A stretch of DNA of 64,000 nt from Pseudaeromonas paramecii. GTDB taxonomy: Bacteria > Pseudomonadota > Gammaproteobacteria > Enterobacterales > Aeromonadaceae. Numbering within the stretch: the stretch's first letter is position 1; each line of letters starts with the position of its first letter. Below are positions 41,718 to 49,592 of this stretch, piece after piece. The position numbers and the translations under genes are program-made. The notes under the pieces are model-generated. The model was not told the DNA's origin. It saw only the letters and a program-made list of their open reading frames with translations, and ran no database searches. Where the stretch lies: the NCBI RefSeq assembly GCF_039540575.1, contig NZ_BAABFC010000001.1:372001-436000 (forward strand). Reading direction: 5' to 3'.

Positions 41718-42037
41718 TACCCTGCCCTCCCGGTGATCCCCTGGCGCAACTCGGCCACATCCTGGCGGGTGCGCGCTACCAGCTCCCGCTCACAGCCGTA
41801 CATCCGGACGAACCGGAGGCGATCCAAGTGGATGGATGGCACCAGCGGGTGCTGGGTACCGCGATGGTGAGCCGCACACAGGGGGATGGCATCGTCATGG
41901 CTGGCCCGCTGGCTCATGCCCTGCTCATCCCTCGGGTGATGGATCTCCGCCGGGGTCTGCCCCAGCCAGTCCATCCTGCAGGCAAGGCAACCAAGACTGG
42001 CCGCGTCGGCCAGGTACTGCTTCTCGTCCTTGGTCAC
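41717..42037 (-). CDS. Ref-family HNH-type nuclease
   Basis: A 106-residue protein with features of P1 Ref and its relatives: LGCLACRM zinc knuckle, AEIHHPR, GMSQRASHDDAIPLCAAHHRGTQHP. Ref is a RecA-dependent nuclease that cuts in D-loops. The present protein is short and consists of the catalytic domain only. It overlaps its neighbours by a few bases on both sides, so it is a fixed part of the early operon. Confidence 0.78.
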   Translation of the reverse strand: MTKDEKQYLADAASLGCLACRMDWLGQTPAEIHHPRDEQGMSQRASHDDAIPLCAAHHRGTQHPLVPSIHLDRLRFVRMYGCERELVARTRQDVAELRQGITGRAG

Positions 42038-42504
42038 TGTTCCTGCTCCTTCATCAGTTCCCGGTACTCGCTATCCCGAGGATTGAACAACCGGATCCCC
42101 CGCTCGGTGGCCCAGGCTTCGTGCCGGCGCAGTGCGTCGAACCGCTCGCCCCGGGTTGCCGGTCGCATGCCGTCGTGGCCGGCCTTGCTCCAGCTCAGCC
42201 GGGTGCCGTCGGCATCGCAGCCCAGGTGCTGGTGCGTGAACAATTCATGGGCATCCTGGGCGCTGAACGGCCGGCTGCCGAAGTGGCGCCCGTCGGCGGA
42301 GATCATCAGCGGCATGGTGACGCCGTTGGCAGCCATGAATTTCGCCGTGGCCTCCATCCAGCTGCGCCACAGGCGGGCCATGCCCCACTTGCCGGTGTTA
42401 CCGGACTTGATGGCCACCATGGCGACCTGACTGCGGGCGATCTCGTCCTCGATGGCGGCCATGGCATCGTCCAGGTTGCCCCTGGTGACCATCAGGTCAG
42501 CCAT
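42034..42504 (-). CDS. Phage protein of the replication-recombination operon
   Basis: Start taken at 42504 (MADLMVTRGNLDDAM), the first ATG outside the preceding gene. The 156-residue protein has WGMARLWRSWMEATAKFMAANG and HFGSRPFSAQDAHELFTHQHLG, segments seen in phage proteins of the NinB neighbourhood, but I cannot name the family. It is translationally coupled to the Ref-like gene. Confidence 0.65.
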   Translation of the reverse strand: MADLMVTRGNLDDAMAAIEDEIARSQVAMVAIKSGNTGKWGMARLWRSWMEATAKFMAANGVTMPLMISADGRHFGSRPFSAQDAHELFTHQHLGCDADGTRLSWSKAGHDGMRPATRGERFDALRRHEAWATERGIRLFNPRDSEYRELMKEQEQ

Positions 42505-42733
42505 GAGGCACCCCATGCTGATCCAGCAGGCCGGACAGACGCCGCCGCTCTCTGCGCAGCTTGCGCACCTGCGAGTTGAGCTGCTTGATCTCATTGCGCA
42601 AGGCCCGCTCAGTGGTCTCACAGGGCGGAGTGCCGAGATCAGCTGCCGTCCGGTTGGCCCGGCGAACTACTTCGGCCAGGGTCTTGGCCTCGCCGAACTT
42701 TTCCAGCCAGGCGTCACGCTGCTTAGTCCGCAT
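42497..42733 (-). CDS. Small basic coiled-coil protein, 78 aa
   Basis: Starts at 42733 (MRTKQRDAWLEKFG). The N-terminal half has a possible helix-turn-helix (TLAEVVRRANRTAADLG); the C-terminal half is basic coiled coil (ALRNEIKQLNSQVRKLRRERRRL). A DNA-binding function is plausible. It overlaps genes on both sides by a few bases. Confidence 0.65.
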   Translation of the reverse strand: MRTKQRDAWLEKFGEAKTLAEVVRRANRTAADLGTPPCETTERALRNEIKQLNSQVRKLRRERRRLSGLLDQHGVPHG

Positions 42734-42887
42734 CGCGCAGCCTCCGCAGTTCGTCCTCGATGGTTTCCCAGTACTGCCCCAGCTCGTCAGCGCCCTTGCC
42801 GAGGTCGCGGCAAGCCCAGGCAATGCCGCACACCACCAACACCAGGGCCAGCAGCGGCAGCAGGATCGGACTGGTCAGAATGTCCAT
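42723..42887 (-). CDS. Small membrane protein, 54 aa
   Basis: Read directly from the sequence: MDILTSPILLPLLALVLVV then CGIAWACRDLGKGADELGQ and a charged end. One membrane helix at the N-terminus, soluble acidic tail. GGAGG lies seven bases ahead of the ATG at 42887, and the stop overlaps the start of the next gene, so coding is well supported despite its size. Function is unknown. Confidence 0.75.
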   Translation of the reverse strand: MDILTSPILLPLLALVLVVCGIAWACRDLGKGADELGQYWETIEDELRRLRDAD

Positions 42888-43039
42888 GGCCTACCTCCGG
42901 CGCAGCTTGCGGCTGGGGTTGGGCCGCCGGCCGGGTGCGCGAAACCGGGCGTTGGCCGGGTGACATCCCGGAAGAACACTGGCGGCAAGCCGAAATCACC
43001 GAGCAGCTGGGCCAGGGCCCCGAAAATCTGACGAATCAT
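42875..43039 (-). CDS. Small protein, 54 aa
   Basis: Starts at the ATG at 43039 (MIRQIFGALAQLLGDFGLPP), overlapping the previous stop as ATGA, with AAGGAGGACAAC just upstream. The N-terminus is hydrophobic; the C-terminal part is Pro/Gly-rich and looks weakly conserved. Coding is suggested by the ribosome site and operon overlap only. Confidence 0.5.
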   Translation of the reverse strand: MIRQIFGALAQLLGDFGLPPVFFRDVTRPTPGFAHPAGGPTPAASCAGGRPWTF

Positions 43040-43293
43040 GCGTTGTCCTCCTTGAGTGGGCTGAGCTTGTAGAACCAAACCTGTTTGCTGTGTTGGCGCT
43101 CCATGCGCGCCGACTTGTCGTAACCGTGCAGGTGGGCCTCTCGCAGACGGGCGGAGATCGCCGGCTGGGTGTCGGCGTGGCCGAACCGGCCGCGGCACTC
43201 GCTCTCGATCTGGCGCAGGGTGCGCTCCTGTCCGTCCCGCATCACGGCCAGGACGCGGCCCATCTGGCTGGCTGGTGTGGTGAGATCAACCAT
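43036..43293 (-). CDS. Small winged-helix protein, 85 aa
   Basis: Start at 43293 (MVDLTTPASQMGRVLAVMRDG), inside the end of the helicase gene. The pattern helix, TLRQIESECRGRFGHADTQPAISARLREAHL, then a beta wing (SKQVWFYKLSP) fits a winged-helix DNA-binding fold. It may regulate early genes or assist the helicase. No named family. Confidence 0.65.
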   Translation of the reverse strand: MVDLTTPASQMGRVLAVMRDGQERTLRQIESECRGRFGHADTQPAISARLREAHLHGYDKSARMERQHSKQVWFYKLSPLKEDNA

Positions 43294-44704
43294 CGAAACC
43301 ACCTCGCTTGTAGGGTTTCCTGTTGGCGGCTGCAGCCTCTTCGGCATTGGCCCGCATGGTCTCCATGACGCTCTGCTCCAAGGGGATGATTTGCCCGGCA
43401 TGGAAGCCAGCCACTGCAGTGCCGGACCCACCGTGTCGGTTCATCCGCAAGATCATTTCGATGGTGCCGGCATAGGGGCTGTCTTCGTGATAGACATCAT
43501 CCCGATAGAGCCCGATCCACATGTCGCAGTCCTGCTCGATCTGGCCAGTGTCCCGGCTGTCTGATGGCATGGGCCGCTTGTCGCTGCGACTTTCCAGGTT
43601 GCGATTGAGCTGGGTCAGCAGCAGCACCACGCCATCGATCTCCTTGGCCAGCGCCTTGAGCCCCTTGGTGATGAGGCCATAGGCCAGGTCGTTCCGCTCG
43701 GCCTTCTCGGCTTGCATCAGGGTCAGGTAGTCAACGGCAATCAGGCTCAGCTTCACCCCGTCGGCCCGCAGGCGACGGACCTCGCGTTGGATATGGCTCA
43801 GGGAGATCCCCGGGGTGTCGTCGATGAACAGCTGGCGATCCAGGGCAACCCCCATGGCGCTGGATAGGGCGCCCCACTCGGCATCGTCCATCCCGGTGTA
43901 AAACCGGTTGGCGTTCACGCGGGATTTCTGTGCGATGTAGCGTTCCCAGATCTGGTCATCTGGCATTTCCAGCGAGAAGGCGGCAACGCCACCATGGGTG
44001 TCGGCGAAGTGATCCATGACGCTGACCATCAGGGCGGACTTGCCCATCTTCGGGCGGGCCCCAACTACCACCAGTGAGCCGGCCGGGATGTTCTTTGGCG
44101 CGATCAGCTTGTCCAGGGATGGGATCCCGCTGGTGAAGCCGGTGGCGTAGTCCGGCTGCGTCTGCCGCTTCTCCAGGTCATCGATCCAGTGCTGGGAAAT
44201 CTCCCGCACATGGCGCAGTCCGCGGCGCTCCCCGGTGCTGGCATAGTCGTTGATTTCAGCCAGGATGCCGTGGATAGCGGTGATCTGATCGGCCACAGGG
44301 TCCCCGCTGGCCGTAGACAGCAGCTCGGTGGCATCGGCCAGCTTGCCCATGGCGTACCGACGCACTGCGTAATCTCGAACCAAGCGGGCGTGGGCCACCA
44401 GGTTGGCGGCGCTCGGAATGTTCTTGACCAGCTCAACCAGGTAGGCGAAGCCACCGGCGCGGTCATCCTCCCCCACCGACTTGAGGCGAGCATCCAGGGT
44501 CATCACGTCCACAGGTTGGTTGGCCTGCAGCAGAGCCAGGATCTGGGCGTAGATCATCCGATGAGGTGCGGAGTAGAAACTGGCAGGCTTGAGTAGCCCA
44601 GTCGTTGCCGCGATGCGCTTTTCATCGCCATTCTGGCAGGCCAGGATCAGCCCCCCCAGGACGGCTTGCTCGGTATCGTGGTTGTGCAGGGCGGCGTTAG
44701 TCAT
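43286..44704 (-). CDS. Replicative DNA helicase, DnaB type
   Basis: A 472-residue helicase. The N-terminal DnaB domain begins HDTEQAVLGGLILA and includes ASFYSAPHRMIYAQI. Walker A is GARPKMGKS (215-223); the ATPase core continues with SLEMPDDQIWERYIA, the Walker B-like LSLIAVDYLTLMQ, and LKALAKEIDGVVLLLTQLNR. It unwinds the phage replication fork. It overlaps the replication initiator by eight bases. The P-like loader of lambda is replaced here by the phage's own helicase. Confidence 0.93.
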   Translation of the reverse strand: MTNAALHNHDTEQAVLGGLILACQNGDEKRIAATTGLLKPASFYSAPHRMIYAQILALLQANQPVDVMTLDARLKSVGEDDRAGGFAYLVELVKNIPSAANLVAHARLVRDYAVRRYAMGKLADATELLSTASGDPVADQITAIHGILAEINDYASTGERRGLRHVREISQHWIDDLEKRQTQPDYATGFTSGIPSLDKLIAPKNIPAGSLVVVGARPKMGKSALMVSVMDHFADTHGGVAAFSLEMPDDQIWERYIAQKSRVNANRFYTGMDDAEWGALSSAMGVALDRQLFIDDTPGISLSHIQREVRRLRADGVKLSLIAVDYLTLMQAEKAERNDLAYGLITKGLKALAKEIDGVVLLLTQLNRNLESRSDKRPMPSDSRDTGQIEQDCDMWIGLYRDDVYHEDSPYAGTIEMILRMNRHGGSGTAVAGFHAGQIIPLEQSVMETMRANAEEAAAANRKPYKRGGFDG

Positions 44705-45659
44705 CGAATCGCCCCTCCCGCACGCCCAGGTAGCACTTCTCGGTGATCAGGAAGTCCAGGTTCTTCGGTTTCCACTGCGATTCGCCGTCGGCCCGCTGGC
44801 GCCGCTCACTCATCCAACGGCAGTTTTCAGCGATGTAGCCCAGATAGGCCTCCCACCGCTCATCGGTGAACTTGAATCGGCTCCAGAAGTTTTTCAGCTT
44901 GGTCTTGCGGGTGGCGGTCAGTTCACGGATGGCTGGCATGCCTGGCAGCAGTCGGTGATAGGCGTCCACCATGGCCTGGCAATCAGCTTGCACACCGCGT
45001 TTTTTCGCCGGCTGATGCGGCAATTCTTCGTCAGAAGAATTGTTCTTAGCTCTTATGCTCTTCTTGATCTCTGTATTAGGATCTTCGGCAAGGTAATCCG
45101 CAGGGTAATCCGCAGACATATCGGCATCTAAATCCGCAGACCCACCATCTTGTGACGGCTGTTTTTCCTTATTATTCATGCCATTGCGGTGACTCTCTAA
45201 ATCCGCAACATTTCCGCTTTCTAAATCCGCGCTAAATGACCGATTAAATCCGCGCTGATAAGCGTCAAAATTGCGCAATGTCACAATGGTGTAGCCGTGC
45301 GCCCCCCGCTTGGTTGTCCGGGTGATCGCGCCGTCTTGCTCGAAGTAGTCCAGAGCCCGGCGAGCCTGGTCCTCTGATACGCCGCAGGCATCGGCCAGAG
45401 AGGCCGCAGAGGTCACCATCTGCCCCCGCTCAAGCGCAATTCTGGTGCCACCAAAGGCCACCTGGCTCGGCTCATGCGCCACTTCCAGGATGAGGTGGAA
45501 CCAAACCGCCTTTTTCGCCAAATCCTTGTACCAAGCAGCGCCCTTGACGGACTTGAAAACCAACCTGAAACCGGCCTTGGCGTTGTCTTCCATATTGCAT
45601 GCCTCATGCCCCTGATGCTGCCTGGCGCCATGACGTTGAAGCGGTACTACAGCGCCCAT
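44697..45659 (-). CDS. Phage replication initiator (O/replisome organiser-like)
   Basis: A 320-residue protein. I start at 45659, which has GGGGGTG just ahead within the preceding gene. The N-terminal part (FRLVFKSVKGAAWYKDLAKKAVWFHLI, then SLADACGVSEDQARRALDYFEQDGAITRTT) is a winged-helix domain of the replication initiator type; the C-terminal half (WSRFKFTDERWEAYLGYIAEN, then WKPKNLDFLI) resembles the DnaT/DnaD-like helicase-recruiting part. It should bind the phage origin and load the downstream helicase. The origin may lie within this gene, whose middle carries three nearly identical TAAATCCGC-containing segments (around 45126, 45196 and 45219). Confidence 0.8.
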   Translation of the reverse strand: MGAVVPLQRHGARQHQGHEACNMEDNAKAGFRLVFKSVKGAAWYKDLAKKAVWFHLILEVAHEPSQVAFGGTRIALERGQMVTSAASLADACGVSEDQARRALDYFEQDGAITRTTKRGAHGYTIVTLRNFDAYQRGFNRSFSADLESGNVADLESHRNGMNNKEKQPSQDGGSADLDADMSADYPADYLAEDPNTEIKKSIRAKNNSSDEELPHQPAKKRGVQADCQAMVDAYHRLLPGMPAIRELTATRKTKLKNFWSRFKFTDERWEAYLGYIAENCRWMSERRQRADGESQWKPKNLDFLITEKCYLGVREGRFDD

Positions 45660-45660
45660 G

Positions 45661-45798
45661 TCACACCCCCAATTCATCGACTAGGCGACGGATCGCCAGT
45701 TCATATTCGCGCTGAGAAAGGCCCTGCTGCTGCAGGGCTTTCTTGCGCCGTTCGTATTCATCCCACGGATCGGCGTGGGCCAGTTGCTGCTCGTCCAT
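45661..45798 (-). CDS. Small protein, 45 aa
   Basis: Read directly: MDEQQLAHADPWDEYERRKK then ALQQQGLSQREYELAIRRL and VDELGV. Its start overlaps the previous stop (TGATGG) and its stop lies one base before the initiator start, so it is embedded in a tightly packed operon. It is charged and helical; function unknown. The last codons supply the ribosome site of the next gene. Confidence 0.65.
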   Translation of the reverse strand: MDEQQLAHADPWDEYERRKKALQQQGLSQREYELAIRRLVDELGV

Positions 45799-45974
45799 CA
45801 GTGGATCACCTTGGTCTGCTCTGCCGACTCATCACGCCGCTTGAACAGCACAACAACAGCGCCGCTTTCGCGGCACTCCTGCTCCAGGCTGCGCCGGGTA
45901 TGCTGGCCATCATCGAACGACTGAATGGACTCAGCCCCCAATGCGCCAAGGACGGCTCTTGCGATTTTTCCCAT
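45798..45974 (-). CDS. Small protein, 58 aa
   Basis: Read directly: MGKIARAVLGALGAESIQSF, DDGQHTRRSLEQECRESGAV, VVLFKRRDESAEQTKVIH. Overlaps both neighbours by a few bases. A mixed alpha/beta small protein without a recognised family. Confidence 0.65.
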   Translation of the reverse strand: MGKIARAVLGALGAESIQSFDDGQHTRRSLEQECRESGAVVVLFKRRDESAEQTKVIH

Positions 45975-46363
45975 CAGGCGATCTCCTTCCAGTCGCTGCG
46001 TTCCAGGTTGATGGTGATGCCGCAGCGCTCCAGGGCTGCAGCCATGGCCGGCATGTCATCCAGTTCCAGATCGTCCAGCAGTTGGCCGAACGTGATCCGG
46101 TCAACCTGCAGGCCCTGCCGGCGCACCGCCTCAGTGGCCCGCTCCAGCACGCGCTCGAATGCCCGGGGCTGGGTTTGGTACATCCGGATCAGGACGGTCT
46201 TGGCGTGACTCAGTACCGCCTCTGCCAGAAACTCGGACGCTCTTTGACCAGTGGCGAAGGCCGCCTGTTCAAACAGCGCCATGGCGCTGGCATTGGCCCG
46301 CAGCCGGGGGCCGTCCAGTTTTTTGCGGTTCGGGTTCTTGTAGCTGCGTATTGAAGTGGTCAT
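45974..46363 (-). CDS. Hypothetical protein at the CII position, 129 aa
   Basis: A basic N-terminus (MTTSIRSYKNPNRKKLDG) followed by helices (FEQAAFATGQRASEFLAEAVLSHAKTVLIRM and ERATEAVRRQGLQVDRITFGQLLDDLELDDMPAMAAAL). It lies directly after cro, where lambda has cII, but I see no CII similarity. The leader has the same CCAGGAGACACCACATGA start region as the gene at 60180. Function unknown. Confidence 0.65.
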   Translation of the reverse strand: MTTSIRSYKNPNRKKLDGPRLRANASAMALFEQAAFATGQRASEFLAEAVLSHAKTVLIRMYQTQPRAFERVLERATEAVRRQGLQVDRITFGQLLDDLELDDMPAMAAALERCGITINLERSDWKEIA

Positions 46364-46395
46364 GTGGTGTCTCCTGGTTTGGTGGTGGTGTGGTG

Positions 46396-46599
46396 TTACT
46401 GCTCGGTGATGGTTGGCTTTAACTGTCCGCCGCTGATTTCCTCCAGCTGGCGAGCCCGTATCTCTGGGATGAACTCACCCCATTGGGCTGTTGCTCCAGT
46501 TGAGATGCCGAAGGCTCTGGCGGTTGCGTTTGCGCCACCGAAGAAGCGAAACACCTCGTCTTTTTTGGCGAGGTATTTCTTTGGCTTGCATGGTGTCAT
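46396..46599 (-). CDS. Cro-like repressor
   Basis: A 67-residue helix-turn-helix protein (EVFRFFGGANATARAFGISTGATAQWGEFIPEIRARQLEEIS), the YdaS/Cro layout, with GGAGG ahead of the start. It is divergent from cI and first in the leftward early operon, so it should compete with CI at the intergenic operators and allow lytic growth. Confidence 0.85.
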   Translation of the reverse strand: MTPCKPKKYLAKKDEVFRFFGGANATARAFGISTGATAQWGEFIPEIRARQLEEISGGQLKPTITEQ

Positions 46600-46626
46600 A
46601 TGTCCTCCGCGCTTATTTTACTGAGC

Positions 46627-46655
46627 ATTATCCGCGCTGCGACATCTAAGATCAA
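46627..46655 (-). promoter_or_regulatory. Leftward early promoter (pR-like) for cro and replication genes
   Basis: Minus strand: TTGATC (46650-46655), 17 bp, GATAAT (46627-46632). It lies 28 bases upstream of the cro ATG and overlaps the CTAAG operator boxes. Confidence 0.75.
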
Positions 46656-46675
46656 GCGGTGCTAAGATTCCTAAG
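46646..46675. promoter_or_regulatory. cI-cro operator region with three CTAAG boxes
   Basis: CTAAG occurs at 46646-46650, 46662-46666 and 46671-46675, all between the cro promoter and the cI start codon at 46678. The same pentamer appears in the palindromes at 50497-50509 (as TAAGC) and 50539-50558, so it is a likely half-site for CI/Cro. cI has only two bases between the last box and its ATG, so its transcript is probably leaderless or nearly so. Confidence 0.65.
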
Positions 46676-46677
46676 TT

Positions 46678-47358
46678 ATGGAAACCATCGGACAACGCAT
46701 TAAGGCCAGGCGACAGGCCATAAAAATGACCCAGAGGCAGCTGAGCGCAGCCACTGGGTATTCGCATGCCATCGTTTCCCAGTGGGAAAACGATCTGATC
46801 AAACCGAAGAATCTCTTGGCGGTGGCTCAGGCGCTAAGAACTAGCATGGAGTGGCTGCTGACTGGCATCGGTAGCCCTGATGACAGAAACGCTACCGTCT
46901 CTATTGATGGGAATGTTTCAACCGTTGAACCAGTCCCCATCGGCACAACCCGCATCCCCGTCATCGACTATGTACAGGCAGGCTGCTGGACCGAGGCCTG
47001 TGGCCACACCCTGGCCGACGGCAGCATAGAGACCATCCTCACCGATCTGGAGCTGGGTAGCCGAGCCTTTGCCCTACGGGTTAAGGGCGACTCCATGGCG
47101 CCGGATATCATCGAAGGTGACGTGGTGGTGGTCGATCCGGATGTTTCCCCGCAGCCTGGCGATATCGTGGTGGCCAAGAACGGCAGCCATGAGGCCACCA
47201 TCAAGCAGTACCGGCCCCGCGGCTATAACGCCGAAGGCAAGGAGTGGTTCGAGCTGGTGCCGCGCAATGAGGTCTATGCCCCCATGCGCTCAGATGTCTG
47301 CTCGATCACCATCATCGGCGTGATGGTTGAGCATCGGCGGTATCGTAGGAGGGGGTAA
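46678..47358 (+). CDS. cI: CI-type prophage repressor with LexA-like self-cleavage domain
   Basis: A 226-residue repressor. Residues 1-60 are an HTH domain (IKMTQRQLSAATGYSHAIVSQWEND). The S24 peptidase half shows the cleavage site A101-G102 (YVQAGCW), nucleophile S139 (KGDSMAP) and general base K176 (EATIKQY). It should hold the lysogenic state and be inactivated by RecA after DNA damage. The gene is divergent from cro and its stop overlaps the start of the next gene. Confidence 0.95.
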   Translation: METIGQRIKARRQAIKMTQRQLSAATGYSHAIVSQWENDLIKPKNLLAVAQALRTSMEWLLTGIGSPDDRNATVSIDGNVSTVEPVPIGTTRIPVIDYVQAGCWTEACGHTLADGSIETILTDLELGSRAFALRVKGDSMAPDIIEGDVVVVDPDVSPQPGDIVVAKNGSHEATIKQYRPRGYNAEGKEWFELVPRNEVYAPMRSDVCSITIIGVMVEHRRYRRRG

Positions 47359-47753
47359 TGAACCTAGAAGAGATGGAATCCAGAATTCAACATCTTGAGT
47401 TGGCCATGGTGGCGCAGCAGGATCTGATTAACCTGCTGTTGCTGAGCATTGCCAAAGATAATGGACAGGTCGCAGCTGAGCTAACCAATAATTTGGCGGG
47501 AATTACCCAGTCTGGCCGCATCAAGCTAACAGAGGAATTTACTGAGGCGGCTCAGATGGCGGTAACGGCATTGACTCATCCTGATGAGGTTGAATTCCGT
47601 TCTTCAATGGGCCGAGCGTCAGGATCCCCATCTCGGCTAGATCGCGATACGTTACGGGCTTTGCTAAGGATTGTGACCTCATCCGAGGACGGCGAACAGC
47701 ACACCGGGTCTCTTCCTGGCGAAACCAGCGGACCATCTGAACCAGATCGGTAA
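47358..47753 (+). CDS. Hypothetical protein coupled to cI, 131 aa
   Basis: Starts in the cI stop (TAATG), so it is made with the repressor in the lysogen. The N-terminus is a coiled coil (MESRIQHLELAMVAQQDLINLLLLS), the middle helical (IKLTEEFTEAAQMAVTALT), and the end polar and disordered. No family recognised. Genes in this position often act in immunity or superinfection exclusion. Confidence 0.65.
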   Translation: MNLEEMESRIQHLELAMVAQQDLINLLLLSIAKDNGQVAAELTNNLAGITQSGRIKLTEEFTEAAQMAVTALTHPDEVEFRSSMGRASGSPSRLDRDTLRALLRIVTSSEDGEQHTGSLPGETSGPSEPDR

Positions 47754-47772
47754 TAAATTTGAACATGGTTGC

Positions 47773-48075
47773 TTATACCTCTATAGCGCACCCGTCAGGC
47801 CCGCGAGTGAATACAGGATGGTCCTCCCTGCGGACTTCATTGGTCATGCTGTGCCCGGTAAAAGTTATTTCTGTGCCGTGCCGACTGATAAATACTTGAG
47901 CGCCAGCACACCCGGCCTCCTGGCGATCGATCATGTCTGCTAGCTCTCGCAAATCCTCAGCAATAAGCGGGATGAACTTACCATCCCCAACCACATCATT
48001 GACCATGTGAATGGTGGAAATGCGTCGTTGTATGGTTGAGTGTCTGACGTAGTGATCTTTGAAAATGGATTTCAT
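47773..48075 (-). CDS. Hypothetical protein, 100 aa
   Basis: Convergent with the cI-linked gene. It starts MKSIFKDHYVRHSTIQRRISTIHMV and has an alpha/beta body (LIAEDLRELADMIDRQ, AQVFISRHGTEITFTG). No recognised family. It lies among genes that look independently expressed between cI and the recombination operon. Confidence 0.55.
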   Translation of the reverse strand: MKSIFKDHYVRHSTIQRRISTIHMVNDVVGDGKFIPLIAEDLRELADMIDRQEAGCAGAQVFISRHGTEITFTGHSMTNEVRREDHPVFTRGPDGCAIEV

Positions 48076-48285
48076 ACAAACCTCATAATTCAGTCTGTTC
48101 CAGCTGGCCTAACCAGCCATTTCATCGCCAAGACTACGCGTTGACTCCGCCACCTGTAAAGCGTGACCTTAAGCGAGCGTGCACTTGATTTTATTGCAAA
48201 AAGTAACGCCAAAGCACAGTTCTGGCCTAAACACATCTGGATAATTATTCCTCATCATACATTACCTTGTGTTTAAGGAGGCATT

Positions 48286-49050
48286 ATGAGTCTATTTATT
48301 TCTCCGAGATTAAAGTTAGAGAGAGCTTACCAGCATGTGAAGGAAATTGAAAAACTAACAATACCTTTATCTAAAGAGCTTTACGAAATAAAAATTGAAA
48401 GTGAGTTTTCATTTCCTAAGCCATACGCGGTTGGAATGAATCTTGTTTACATACCACTCAAACCCATTTCAGAAACATTAGGCTTGGTTATTGGTGATGC
48501 TATAAATAACTTCCGCTCCTCGTTAGATCATTTAGCATCTGGACTCATTAAGGCGCAGGCGCCGAATAACCGCCCCTACTTCCCAATGGCTGAAACAAGA
48601 GATGAGTTAATGGATAACAGATTTTTGAAGCAGCTTGAAAAATCTCTTCCTGGCTCATTTGATTTACTTATCAATAAACTTCGCCCAGCTAGTCACTGCA
48701 ATGACATTTATTGGAAGTTTCACTTATTAGATAATGACAGCAAGCACAACATTATATTACCAACCATTTCAAATGTTAACGTCGAAAACATTAACGTACA
48801 GTGCGGGGGAGCTCGCCTTACAAACTGTCGAGTTGGTGGTGACGCAACAAAACGAATGATTATTATTCATTCGAGTGGAGCTGAAATAATTATCCATAAT
48901 GACTTTGAAGTATATGTAGACTTAAGATTTCCATTGCATAGCAAATTTTCAACATTGGATGTGATAAGCACACTTAAGAATATCGGACTAACTGTTAGAG
49001 AAACAATTGATCAATTTGAAAAATTATATGTTAAAAACAAACACAACTAA
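48286..49050 (+). CDS. AT-rich cargo protein with NFRSSLDHL motif
   Basis: A 254-residue soluble protein, AT-rich, with AAGGAGG directly ahead of the start. The segment GLVIGDAINNFRSSLDHLASGL matches, from memory, a motif of a widespread uncharacterised family (GDALHNLRSALDHLA). The rest has a helical front (AYQHVKEIEKLTIPLSKELYEI) and a beta-rich back half. Its location between cI and the pL-like promoter, its foreign composition and its isolated promoter position are typical of prophage cargo including defence genes. Function is unknown. Confidence 0.7.
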   Translation: MSLFISPRLKLERAYQHVKEIEKLTIPLSKELYEIKIESEFSFPKPYAVGMNLVYIPLKPISETLGLVIGDAINNFRSSLDHLASGLIKAQAPNNRPYFPMAETRDELMDNRFLKQLEKSLPGSFDLLINKLRPASHCNDIYWKFHLLDNDSKHNIILPTISNVNVENINVQCGGARLTNCRVGGDATKRMIIIHSSGAEIIIHNDFEVYVDLRFPLHSKFSTLDVISTLKNIGLTVRETIDQFEKLYVKNKHN

Positions 49051-49199
49051 ACTGCTGTACTTTCAAATTCCATAAACCGTTCTTCGAGGTGTTTTTTCGT
49101 CCGCTCTCATTCATCTTGAGTAAAATCAAACCCCACGCATGGATCTCGCCTGGGTCTAACGCGATAATCAGCCTTACCAATGCTTACACGGAGTCACGG

Positions 49200-49550
49200 A
49201 TGATGAAGAAAGCCATACTGGCAGCGGCGCTCATGCTGCACACCACCGCTTGGGCCGGCTGCATCGGCAGCGCCAGCTTGCAAACCTGCACCGACAACAG
49301 CGGCAACGTCTACACGGTCAGCCGCCTCGGCAACCAGACCATAGTGCAAGGCTCGAACGCCAACACCGGCAATACCTGGAACCAGACCAGCACCCGCATG
49401 GGCAATGTGACCACCACCAACGGCTACGACGCTGATGGCAACAGCTGGAACAGCACCTCTACCCGCCTCGGCAACCGCGTGTACCAGTCCGGCACGGATA
49501 GCGATGGCAACTTTTTCCAAAATGACTATGACGTTGATGACGACTACTAG
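49200..49550 (+). CDS. Exported protein with repeated Asn/Gly/Thr-rich units
   Basis: Starts at the double ATG at 49200/49203 after GGAG. A signal peptide (MKKAILAAALMLHTTAWA) is followed by CIGSASLQTC and then three repeats on the pattern SRLGNQ-GSNANTGNTWNQ, TRMGNV-GYDADGNSWNS, TRLGNR-GTDSDGNFFQN, with an acidic end. It is an exported repeat protein, perhaps surface-associated. GC content is normal for the phage, unlike its two AT-rich neighbours. No family name. Confidence 0.7.
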   Translation: MMKKAILAAALMLHTTAWAGCIGSASLQTCTDNSGNVYTVSRLGNQTIVQGSNANTGNTWNQTSTRMGNVTTTNGYDADGNSWNSTSTRLGNRVYQSGTDSDGNFFQNDYDVDDDY

Positions 49551-49592
49551 AATCGCTTAAAACATTGCGAAAATAATTAGATAGGAATCTTT

